Part shown: piece by piece, positions 53,672 to 60,947 of the stretch | How positions within the stretch are numbered: the stretch's first letter is position 1 | Layout: each line of letters opens with the position of its first letter | NCBI RefSeq assembly: GCF_002220095.1 | Contig: NZ_CP022372.1 | Span: 1,770,501 to 1,834,500, forward strand | Direction of reading: 5' to 3' | Source: Bosea sp. AS-1 | GTDB taxonomy: Bacteria; Pseudomonadota; Alphaproteobacteria; Rhizobiales; Beijerinckiaceae | DNA length: 64,000 nt | Made by a program: the position numbers and the translations under genes | The notes under the pieces: generated by a model | Databases searched by the model: none | Seen by the model: the letters and a program-made list of their open reading frames with translations, nothing else | Told to the model about the DNA's origin: nothing

Positions 53672-54113
53672 GACATGCTACCTCGGAGAAGGAAGTATCC
53701 GATCGAGAGACGTGCAATACTCGTCTTCGCGCATCATGCGGCTCGAGGCTTCCGGATAAATCGGCATGAAGAATAGCTGCGCTTGCGATTGGCAGAGGCC
53801 GGATCAGTAGAAGCTCCAGCCAAAGCAGTGCTCGGGTATAGGAGCAAATATTCAGCCCGTAGGATTCGTCGGCATCGGGCAGCGCTGGCACCGTATTTCC
53901 GCAGCTCACCGGTCAGCGGAATTAAGACCTTCGATCAGGGTCTGTTCGACGCCCGGACAGTTCCTGCAAGGGTGTGCATGAAGCAACGTCGATACCGCTC
54001 TGCACGCATCTGCCCAGCAACAACGCTTGCAAATGTGCCGCGAGTGACACGGGCGTCGGGCAGTCTGCTCGGATCTTGGGACGCCGCCGATGGGAAAGCA
54101 GGAAGGCGCTGCA
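53672..54113. other. intergenic region without a supported gene
   Basis: A frame from 53783 to 54121 has a poor protein-like pattern and I reject it. The region holds the promoters of the patatin gene and the hydrolase operon at 54114. I see no repeat or hairpin. Confidence 0.4.
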
Positions 54114-55199
54114 ATGGCTGAGCAGGATCAAGGAATGCGCGCTGCCGGGCGAGATGACCACGGTGTCGATCGGCAACGGCGGGGCTGCCTGGGCGTTGCC
54201 GCGCTGGCCGCAGCATCTCCGTTCGCGCTTCTCGGCGAGCCTCTGGCGCAAACGACGTCCTCATCCGACTCGCGAACCGTGGCCTCCAGCACGGGCGCTC
54301 CGGCGCTGGGGCCTTTGAAGCACGTTCCGGCCGGGGTTCTCAGCGTCGGCTACGCCGAACTCGGGCCTAGTGACGGGACGCCTGTCCTCCTGCTGCACGG
54401 CTGGCCCTACGACATCGACAGCTACGCCGAGGTCGCGCCCATTCTGGCCGCGGCAGGTTATCGCGCGATCGTGCCGTATCTGCGTGGGCATGGAGCGACC
54501 CGGTTCCTGTCGGCTGACACACCGCGCAACGGCCAGCAGGCCGCGCTGGCATACGACATCCTGGCCTTCATGGACTCGCTGGGAATCGAGGAGGCCGTTC
54601 TCGCGGGCTATGACTGGGGCGGAAGGATCGCCAACGTCATCGCTGCCCTGTGGCCCGGGCGTTGCAAGGCTATGGTCGTCGCAAGCGGTTATCTGATCGG
54701 CAGCCAGGAGCTCGGGAAGGTGCCGCTGTCTCCCCGTGCCGAACTCCAGTGGTGGTATCAGCACTACTTCGCTACTCCGCGCGGCGAGGCCGGATATGCG
54801 AAGAACACCGCCGAGTTCGCCCGGCTGATCTGGCAACTGGCGTCTCCGCGCTGGTCGTTCGATGCATCGACCTTCGCGCCCTCCTTGCCGGCGTTCGACA
54901 ATCCAGACCACGTCGCCATCACGATACACAACTACCGCTGGCGCCTGGGTCTCGCTTCGGGCGAGCCGGTCTATGACGGCATTGAAAGCATGCTGGCCGC
55001 ATTTCCGGCGATTGCCGTGCCGTCGATCTCCGTTGAGGGCGATGCCAACGGCGCCCCACATCCCGATCCCGCGACCCATGCGAAGCGGTTCACCGGCCGA
55101 TACGAGCACCGGCTGCTTGCCGGAGGCATCGGCCACAATCCGTCGCAGGAGGCGCCCGCGGCTTTTGCGCGGGCCATCCTCGATGCGGATCGACTTTGA
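54114..55199 (+). CDS. TAT-like exported alpha/beta hydrolase, paralogue of the one at 28464
   Basis: A 361-residue hydrolase with motifs LLLHGWPYDIDSYAEVAPIL, AGYDWGGRIANVIAALWP (Asp nucleophile) and GIGHNPSQEAPAAFARA (His). The N-terminus is less regular than in the paralogue: it has DRQRRGCLGVAALAAASPFA, a probable degenerate twin-arginine signal. The match to the 28464 protein runs through the whole catalytic domain. Start ATG 54114 behind aggaagg. The carboxymuconolactone-type gene follows in the same direction. Confidence 0.83.
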   Translation: MAEQDQGMRAAGRDDHGVDRQRRGCLGVAALAAASPFALLGEPLAQTTSSSDSRTVASSTGAPALGPLKHVPAGVLSVGYAELGPSDGTPVLLLHGWPYDIDSYAEVAPILAAAGYRAIVPYLRGHGATRFLSADTPRNGQQAALAYDILAFMDSLGIEEAVLAGYDWGGRIANVIAALWPGRCKAMVVASGYLIGSQELGKVPLSPRAELQWWYQHYFATPRGEAGYAKNTAEFARLIWQLASPRWSFDASTFAPSLPAFDNPDHVAITIHNYRWRLGLASGEPVYDGIESMLAAFPAIAVPSISVEGDANGAPHPDPATHAKRFTGRYEHRLLAGGIGHNPSQEAPAAFARAILDADRL

Positions 55200-55242
55200 G
55201 AGGATTCGTCGCTCCCTCAAGCAAAAACCCAGGAAGGCTCCG

Positions 55243-55722
55243 ATGCCCCTTCGTCTCGACTACTTTCAGGCCTCTCCGCACCTCGGCAGGAAATTCGCGG
55301 AGCTGAACCAACTCATCAACGCGAGCCCATCGCTCAAGGACATTGGCCATCTGGCGGCACTGCGCGCCTCGCAGATCAACGGGTGCCCCTTCTGCGTCGA
55401 TTTCCACGTCAAGGAAGGGCGGCTCCAAGGTGAGGGAGAGCTTCGCCTGCATCACGTGCTGATCTGGCGAGAATCGCCGCTCTTCTCGGAAAAGGAGCGG
55501 GCCGCTTTCGCATGGACCGAAGCGCTGACCAGGCTGGAAGGCCAGGACGTCCCGGACGCGACTTTCGATGCCGCCTGCTCGCTCTTTTCGGATCAGGAAC
55601 TCGCAGATCTTTCCTTCCTGATCTTTTTCGTCAATGGCTGGAACCGGTTGGGGATCGCCTTCAAAACCGTGCCCGGCTCCGCTGACAAGCTGTTCGGTCT
55701 CGACAGGGCCGAGATGAGCTGA
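55243..55722 (+). CDS. carboxymuconolactone decarboxylase/AhpD-like protein
   Basis: A 159-residue protein with the peroxidase-type CXXC in NGCPFCVDFHVKEGRL (after LAALRASQI) and helical YF-FASPHLGRKFAELNQL at the start. Such proteins act as alkylhydroperoxide reductases or reduce quinones. Start ATG 55243 behind ccaggaagg. It lies 43 nt after the hydrolase and probably shares its transcript. Confidence 0.85.
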   Translation: MPLRLDYFQASPHLGRKFAELNQLINASPSLKDIGHLAALRASQINGCPFCVDFHVKEGRLQGEGELRLHHVLIWRESPLFSEKERAAFAWTEALTRLEGQDVPDATFDAACSLFSDQELADLSFLIFFVNGWNRLGIAFKTVPGSADKLFGLDRAEMS

Positions 55723-55966
55723 ATGAGCCGGCGAGAGGAGGCGGCCGAGGTCCAAGAGGCCCGCGCGGCACGAGGCCTTGCGCCTACACCTGCCTATGCC
55801 GGGGTACAGGCTGACCTGGCGCTTCGTGGAAGGCGGATACCGATCGGTCTGATGGCGGCCCAGGCTCCCAGCTCGAATAATTCCTCTGATTTCCCAGTGC
55901 TGCCCACCTGTCCGGCGCTCTGAACGGGCTTGCATGACGGCAGCCCCATTCTACGAGAGGCAAGCA

Positions 55967-56494
55967 ATGAAGTATTCCCTCATTGACGAGGCGAAGCTGC
56001 CTCGAAACCGGGTGGCTGCCGCGACAGTCGTCATCATGGTGGCCTTCAACGGCATCTTCCTGTCCTTGAACGGCCTCTTCATGCTGATCGAACCGCTGGC
56101 CTGGTACGAGCTGGTGCCGGGCGTGACGGACACCGGCTTCTTCAACCAGCATTTCATCCGTGATATCGGGATGATTCAATTGTTTCTCGGCGTGGCGTTC
56201 GGTGTCGGTCTGTTCGTGCCGGAGCGCCGTGTCGGGCTGTGGATGGCCGCCACGTCCTGGCTTTGCGCCCATGCTCTCTTCCATTTCTGGGAGGTCGCGG
56301 TCGGGATCTGTTCGCCCGCCGTCATCCCCCGGGATTTTCCGGCCGTGACGCTGCCCGCCCTTCTCGGCCTGGCATTGAGTTTCTGGGCGATGCGGCGTGC
56401 CAGGCAGGCTGATGGGCAGTTTGGGGCGAAAGGTTCCCAGCCGGTCGGCGAGCGGGTCTGTCCCTGTGCTCGGCCCCGCGTCTCGCGAACCTAG
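55967..56494 (+). CDS. membrane protein of unknown function
   Basis: A 175-residue protein with four membrane segments (ATVVIMVAFNGIFLSLNGLF, MIQLFLGVAFGVGLFVPERR, MAATSWLCAHALFHFWEVAV, and TLPALLGLALSFWAMRR). Start ATG 55967 behind gagagg; the last 30 residues are polar and rich in Arg and Pro. A gap of 244 nt separates it from the CMD-like gene; the small frame between (55723-55923) is not convincing. Confidence 0.75.
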   Translation: MKYSLIDEAKLPRNRVAAATVVIMVAFNGIFLSLNGLFMLIEPLAWYELVPGVTDTGFFNQHFIRDIGMIQLFLGVAFGVGLFVPERRVGLWMAATSWLCAHALFHFWEVAVGICSPAVIPRDFPAVTLPALLGLALSFWAMRRARQADGQFGAKGSQPVGERVCPCARPRVSRT

Positions 56495-56591
56495 ACCTCC
56501 GGACCGGTTGGCTATCCTCGCTGGCAGATAGTCGCTCTCGCGAGCCGAGCGCATGGTTGTCTGCAACCCACTGGCATCCTGGAGAATGCAA

Positions 56592-57374
56592 ATGAGAACG
56601 AGCACTTTTGCCGTTGCCCTCACCGCTGTCTTGACCGGCGCGATGGCACTGCCGGCGCAATCTGCGCCGCAAGCGAAGCCGACCATCATTCTAGTGCACG
56701 GAGCCTTCGCGGAATCCGCGAGCTGGAACCCGGTGATCGCTCGGCTGAATAACGCCGGCTACCGCACCATCGCGGCGGCCAACCCACTTCGCGGCGTGAA
56801 GGGGGACGCGGCGCAAGTGGCGAGCGTCATCCGGTCGACGCCCGGACCCGTCGTGTTGGTCGGCCATTCCTATGGCGGACCGGTCATCACGGAAGCCGCC
56901 AACGGGCAGGCGAACGTCAAGGCCCTGGTTTATGTCGCCGGGTTCGCGCCCGAAGCAGGGGAATCCAGTCTCATTCTCTCCAGCAAGTTTCCGGGCAGCA
57001 CGCTGGGAGACGCACTCCAGCCCGTCACTCGGGCGGGCGGGGAGCGCGATCTCTATATCCGGCCGGATCGGTTCCGCGCCCAGTTCGCGGCGGACGTTTC
57101 GAGCAAGCAGGCCGCTCTGATGGCGGCCACGCAACGCCCTGTCGCGGAAGCCGCCTTGGTGGAGCCGTCCGGCGCGCCTTCCTGGAAGGCCCTGCCGTCC
57201 TACATGATCTACGGCACGGGTGACCGGAACATTCCGCCTGCGGTGATGGACTTCATGGCGCAGCGCGCGCGTGCGGTGAAGACCGTGGTCATCAAGGGAG
57301 CTTCGCACGCCCTGATGGTCTCGCATCCCGCCGAGGTCGCTTCCCTCATCGAACTGGCGGCCTCACCGCGATGA
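56592..57374 (+). CDS. secreted alpha/beta hydrolase, paralogue of the one at 33113
   Basis: A 260-residue hydrolase with an N-terminal signal (STFAVALTAVLTGAMALPAQ). Motifs: IILVHGAFAESASWNPVIAR, VVLVGHSYGGPVITEAANGQ (serine nucleophile), and GASHALMVSHPAEVASL (His). It is a paralogue of the protein at 33113 by layout and motif. Start ATG 56592 behind ggaga; ATG 56586 is an alternative. Confidence 0.85.
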   Translation: MRTSTFAVALTAVLTGAMALPAQSAPQAKPTIILVHGAFAESASWNPVIARLNNAGYRTIAAANPLRGVKGDAAQVASVIRSTPGPVVLVGHSYGGPVITEAANGQANVKALVYVAGFAPEAGESSLILSSKFPGSTLGDALQPVTRAGGERDLYIRPDRFRAQFAADVSSKQAALMAATQRPVAEAALVEPSGAPSWKALPSYMIYGTGDRNIPPAVMDFMAQRARAVKTVVIKGASHALMVSHPAEVASLIELAASPR

Positions 57375-57717
57375 ACCAACGGCTGCGGGCGGGATGCCCG
57401 CAACCGTTCCTCTTCCGGAACCTGATGATGGACGCGTGCTCCCCACTGTCAGGGTTGCGCGTCGGTGGCAGCCAGGCTCAGCCCACCAAACACCCGCCGC
57501 GCGCCAAGCAATGTGTGCGCGGCTGTCTTGTGTTGTAATATCTGTGTTTTTCTGCCGTCTTGATACAATTTGCTTTGTATTGTTGCTGCGGAATATATCT
57601 ATAATATGCTATACTATAGTGCAGCATATCCTGTCTGCAGTGACGGTCGACTAAAAAATACTTGAGTTCTAGCGTCTTCGTTGCCGCGCACAAAGTGGCG
57701 ATCATCAGGAGACGAAC
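57375..57717. other. AT-rich promoter region with two inverted repeats
   Basis: 57540-57650 is far richer in A and T than the flanks. It holds atacaa/ttgtat (57563-57568, 57575-57580) and atatgct/agcatat (57604-57610, 57623-57629). A tataat at 57600-57605 may be a -10 element for the MBL gene at 57718, and no gene is supported here. Confidence 0.5.
57604..57629. promoter_or_regulatory. palindromic operator candidate of the MBL-fold gene
   Basis: atatgct and agcatat, perfect 7-bp arms around 12 bases, overlapping a possible -10 element (57600-57605). It lies about 90 nt before the start of the MBL gene. Confidence 0.5.
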
Positions 57718-58635
57718 ATGAGCCAGGATACCCTTTCCCAGTCCAGGCGGCCGGCGCCCGAAGAGCTCGTCCCGTCGCGATATGCGGTGCAGATCGGCGA
57801 TATCGACGTGCTGGTGGTCAGCGATGGCGTGCTGCCGCTTCCGACCAAGATGCTGGGCCACAACGCGGACTCGGCCGTGCGTGCGGCCTGGATGACCAAC
57901 ATGTTCCTGCCCGCTGACAGTTTCGACTGGTCTCTGAACGTGGTGGTGGTGCGCAGCGGCGACCAGACCGTGCTCATCGATGCCGGGCTGGGGCTGGATC
58001 CGAACCTGAATCTTCCTCGGGCCGGGCAACTGGTCAGGCGGCTGGAAGCCGCCGGCATCGATCTCGGTTCGGTGACGGATGTGGTGCTGACCCACATGCA
58101 CATGGACCATATCGGCGGGCTGCTCGTCGAGGGCGTGAAGGAGCGGCTCCGTCCGGACCTGCGGATCCATGTCGCCGCCGCCGAAGTTGCGTTCTGGGAG
58201 GCGCCGGACTTCACTCATGCGGTCATGCCGGAGGGCTTCCCCGATGCGCTTCGGGCGACCGCCAAGCGTTTCGCGAAGGAATATCGCAGCCATCTGCGGC
58301 TGTTCGACGAGACGCATGAGGTCGCTCCCGGCGTCGTCGCCCATCGCACCGGCGGACATACCCCCGGCCACTGCGTGGTTCGGATGGCATCCGGCAACGA
58401 CCGGCTGACCTTCGCAGGCGACGCCGTGTTTGCCGTCGGCTTCGACCATCCCGACTGGCACAACGGGTTCGAGCATGATCCCGAGGAGGCCGCGCGCGTT
58501 CGTATCCGCCTCCTGACGGAGCTGGCGGAAACCGGGGAGATGCTCGTGGCCACACACCTGCCTTTCCCGTCGGTCGGTCGGGTCGCGGCAGACGGCGGCG
58601 CCTTCCGCTGGGTCCCTGTCTTCTGGGACTACTGA
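57718..58635 (+). CDS. MBL-fold metallohydrolase (lactonase-like)
   Basis: A 305-residue metallo-beta-lactamase fold protein with VVLTHMHMDHIGGLLVEGV (HxHxDH metal site), GGHTPGHCVVRMASGNDRLT and FAGDAVFAVGFDH, with a final VATHLPFPSVGR. The order and size fit AHL lactonase-like or glyoxalase II-like members, both of which use two zinc ions. Start ATG 57718 behind aggagac. It has its own palindromic promoter region. Confidence 0.87.
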   Translation: MSQDTLSQSRRPAPEELVPSRYAVQIGDIDVLVVSDGVLPLPTKMLGHNADSAVRAAWMTNMFLPADSFDWSLNVVVVRSGDQTVLIDAGLGLDPNLNLPRAGQLVRRLEAAGIDLGSVTDVVLTHMHMDHIGGLLVEGVKERLRPDLRIHVAAAEVAFWEAPDFTHAVMPEGFPDALRATAKRFAKEYRSHLRLFDETHEVAPGVVAHRTGGHTPGHCVVRMASGNDRLTFAGDAVFAVGFDHPDWHNGFEHDPEEAARVRIRLLTELAETGEMLVATHLPFPSVGRVAADGGAFRWVPVFWDY

Positions 58636-58764
58636 ACTCCATCGGGTGGCGCGCGCCGGAATACCCGGCCGCGCGGCCCGCAAATCCGTCCTTAGGCGAG
58701 GCCGGTCTTCGTCACAATCCATCGAACGGCGTGTCACATGGCTGGCCGCAAACGGAGGCATCTC

Positions 58765-59517
58765 ATGAAAGTCGTCATCATCGGCGGAACCGGGCTAATC
58801 GGCTCCAAGACCGCGGAGCGCCTGCGCAAGCAGGGACACGAGGTCATCGCCGCCGCTCCGAACACGGGCGTCAACACGATCACGGGCGAAGGCCTGGCGG
58901 AAGCCCTCCAGAACGCCGCCGTCGTGATCGACCTGTCGAACTCGCCGTCCTTCGAGGACAAGGCCGTCCTCGAATTCTTCCAGACATCGGGCCGGAATCT
59001 GATCGCGGCGGAGAAGGCAGCCGGCGTGAAACACCACGTCGCGCTCTCCATCGTCGGGACGGATCGCCTGCCGGATAGCGGCTATCTGCGCGCCAAGGTG
59101 GCGCAGGAGAAGATCATCCGGGAAGCCGGTATTCCCTTTACGATCTTGCGTTCGACGCAGTTCATGGAGTTCCTCGGTGGCATTGCTCAGGCCGGCACGA
59201 CCGGCGATACCACCCGTCTCTCGACGGGCTACCTGCAACCGATCGCGTCGGACGACGTCGCCGACTTCGTGACGGAAGCTGCCCTGGCTGCCCCTGCCAA
59301 CGGCATCATCGAAATCTCCGGTCCCGAGCGCGCCCGTCTGTGCGATTTCGTCGCGCGCTACCTCAAGGCGATCGGGGACACGCGCTCCGTCGTCGCGGAT
59401 CCGGATGCCCACTACTTCGGCACCCGCCTGGAAGACGGCTCTCTCGTTTCCGACGACAAGCCGCGCCTCGGCCGCATCGGCTTCGACGAGTGGTTCACGA
59501 CCACGCCGCGACGATAG
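58765..59517 (+). CDS. NmrA-like NAD(P)-binding protein
   Basis: A 250-residue atypical SDR: GGTGLIGSKTAERLRKQGHE, then HVALSIVGTDRLPDSGYLRA, TILRSTQFMEFLGGIAQAGT. The classical YxxxK is replaced by YLRAKVAQE, as in NmrA/HSCARG proteins, which can be redox sensors. Start ATG 58765 behind acggagg. It lies 129 nt after the MBL gene, same direction. Confidence 0.85.
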   Translation: MKVVIIGGTGLIGSKTAERLRKQGHEVIAAAPNTGVNTITGEGLAEALQNAAVVIDLSNSPSFEDKAVLEFFQTSGRNLIAAEKAAGVKHHVALSIVGTDRLPDSGYLRAKVAQEKIIREAGIPFTILRSTQFMEFLGGIAQAGTTGDTTRLSTGYLQPIASDDVADFVTEAALAAPANGIIEISGPERARLCDFVARYLKAIGDTRSVVADPDAHYFGTRLEDGSLVSDDKPRLGRIGFDEWFTTTPRR

Positions 59518-59676
59518 TCGGGCGACGCGGGCTCAAAAAGGGCGGCTTCCCGTCCTCGTCCCTCACGTCCGCCGGGTCGAGATCGTCCCGGTGGACGTCC
59601 TTCCACGGAAGCAGAATTCCGCACGCATCGCATGCCGTTGCCGGGTCTTCCCGACCCGTTGCCAGTGGATTCTTCC

Positions 59677-60624
59677 ATGTCCAGCGACGACCACGTTCTT
59701 ACGCTCATTCTGATCAACGCCTTGGGCCTCGTTGGCATCGTCGTCTGGCATCTTCAGGGACGCGGCCGCCCGACCGGTCGCCTGAGCATCCAGATCCTGT
59801 TCTTCAGCGCCATGAGCCTAGCCCTTTACATCGGCGGCATCGCTCCGGACCGGCCCGACGACTTTGCCCTACAAGGCTTCGCCGCCCTGCTTTTCAAGTC
59901 GGCCCTGATCCTGTGGTGGATGCACCTCGCATGGACGATCATCGGCCTGATGCACATCTATGTGCGTTTCAGTCGCAAGCCTCGGGAAGCACATCTGATC
60001 CTGGATATGGCCATCGCCATCATCTATCTCGGGGTGGCGCTGTCGGTTCTCGGGTTCGTCTTCGGGATGCCGATCGCCACGCTGGTCACCACCTCGGGCG
60101 TCGTTGCCGTCATTCTGGGTTTGGCGTTGCAGAACACGCTTGGCGACGTCTTTTCCGGCATCGCCCTGTCGCTCGGAAGGTCCTATGCGATCGGAGACTG
60201 GGTCCAACTGAGCGACGGCACTGCGGGCCGCGTCACCGAGACCAATTGGCGTTCCACGAACCTGTTGACCGCGACGAACAACATCGTCGTCCTGCCGAAC
60301 AGCATGCTGGCGAAACAGAGCCTGACCAGTCTGAGTCGCCCCGATGAAACGCATCAGATCACCTTCGGCATACGCTTCGCCGCCGGGCACAGGCCGCGTA
60401 TGGTCGAGGACGTGATGCGGTCCGTTCTCGAAGCCAGTACGCGGATCGTGAAGAAGCCGGCTCCGGCCGTGGTACTAAAGGCGATCGACGCGACAGCGAT
60501 CGAGGTGGAATTGCAATTTCATGTCGCGAGCCTCGCCACAGGGGTCTCTGCCAAGAATGAGATCATCGATCTCATCCATGACCAATGCGAGGCGAGTGGC
60601 CTTTCGCTGGCCGCGCCGGCCTAG
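59677..60624 (+). CDS. MscS-family mechanosensitive channel
   Basis: A 315-residue channel: three or four N-terminal membrane segments (LILINALGLVGIVVWHL, MSLALYIGGIAPD, then LSVLGFVFGMPIATLVTTSG) and the pore/beta domain VVAVILGLALQNTLGDVFSG, GLSLGRSYAIGDWVQLSDGT, with TNNIVVLPNSMLAKQSLT. It releases solutes in osmotic down-shock. Start ATG 59677 is chosen; 59632 would add 15 poor residues. It is alone in its transcript; a gcaatatc/gatattgc repeat follows it. Confidence 0.87.
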   Translation: MSSDDHVLTLILINALGLVGIVVWHLQGRGRPTGRLSIQILFFSAMSLALYIGGIAPDRPDDFALQGFAALLFKSALILWWMHLAWTIIGLMHIYVRFSRKPREAHLILDMAIAIIYLGVALSVLGFVFGMPIATLVTTSGVVAVILGLALQNTLGDVFSGIALSLGRSYAIGDWVQLSDGTAGRVTETNWRSTNLLTATNNIVVLPNSMLAKQSLTSLSRPDETHQITFGIRFAAGHRPRMVEDVMRSVLEASTRIVKKPAPAVVLKAIDATAIEVELQFHVASLATGVSAKNEIIDLIHDQCEASGLSLAAPA

Positions 60625-60947
60625 GCTTCGCCCTGGTCAATAGCAATATCCGGCGACCGATATTGCATTCCGGATGCCGAGGCCGCGCGTCGCTCGGCTC
60701 GGGTTCCGCCCGAAAAATCCTGGAGGACCTGCGTGATCCGGCTGCGCCGCAAGGGTCGGGGAGGGTCTGGCACGCTCCGTCGCTCCAGCAGTCAACTTCC
60801 TTGCAAGTCATGGATTTCCATAAGTGCAGTGGAAGCCTTCCGGCGTTAATTTTCGGGTGAATCAGTCGGCCGGTTCGTCGGCGAATAGTTGCCGACAAAG
60901 CCGTGACGGTTTCCAGGCATTCCGTCTCCGAAAGGAGCAGCCCGATC
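60625..60947. other. intergenic region before the PAS kinase gene
   Basis: Contains the inverted repeat gcaatatc/gatattgc (60643-60650, 60659-60666; 8-bp arms, 8-nt loop), which may end the MscS transcript or serve as an operator. No gene supported. Confidence 0.55.

Noticed and set aside
53783..54121. Frame of 112 codons before the second hydrolase
   Set aside because: Composition is Arg/Ala/Ser biased, it has no ribosome site, and it overlaps the start of a supported gene.
55723..55923. 66-codon frame between the CMD-like and membrane genes
   Set aside because: It directly continues after a stop codon, lacks a ribosome site and is low in complexity.
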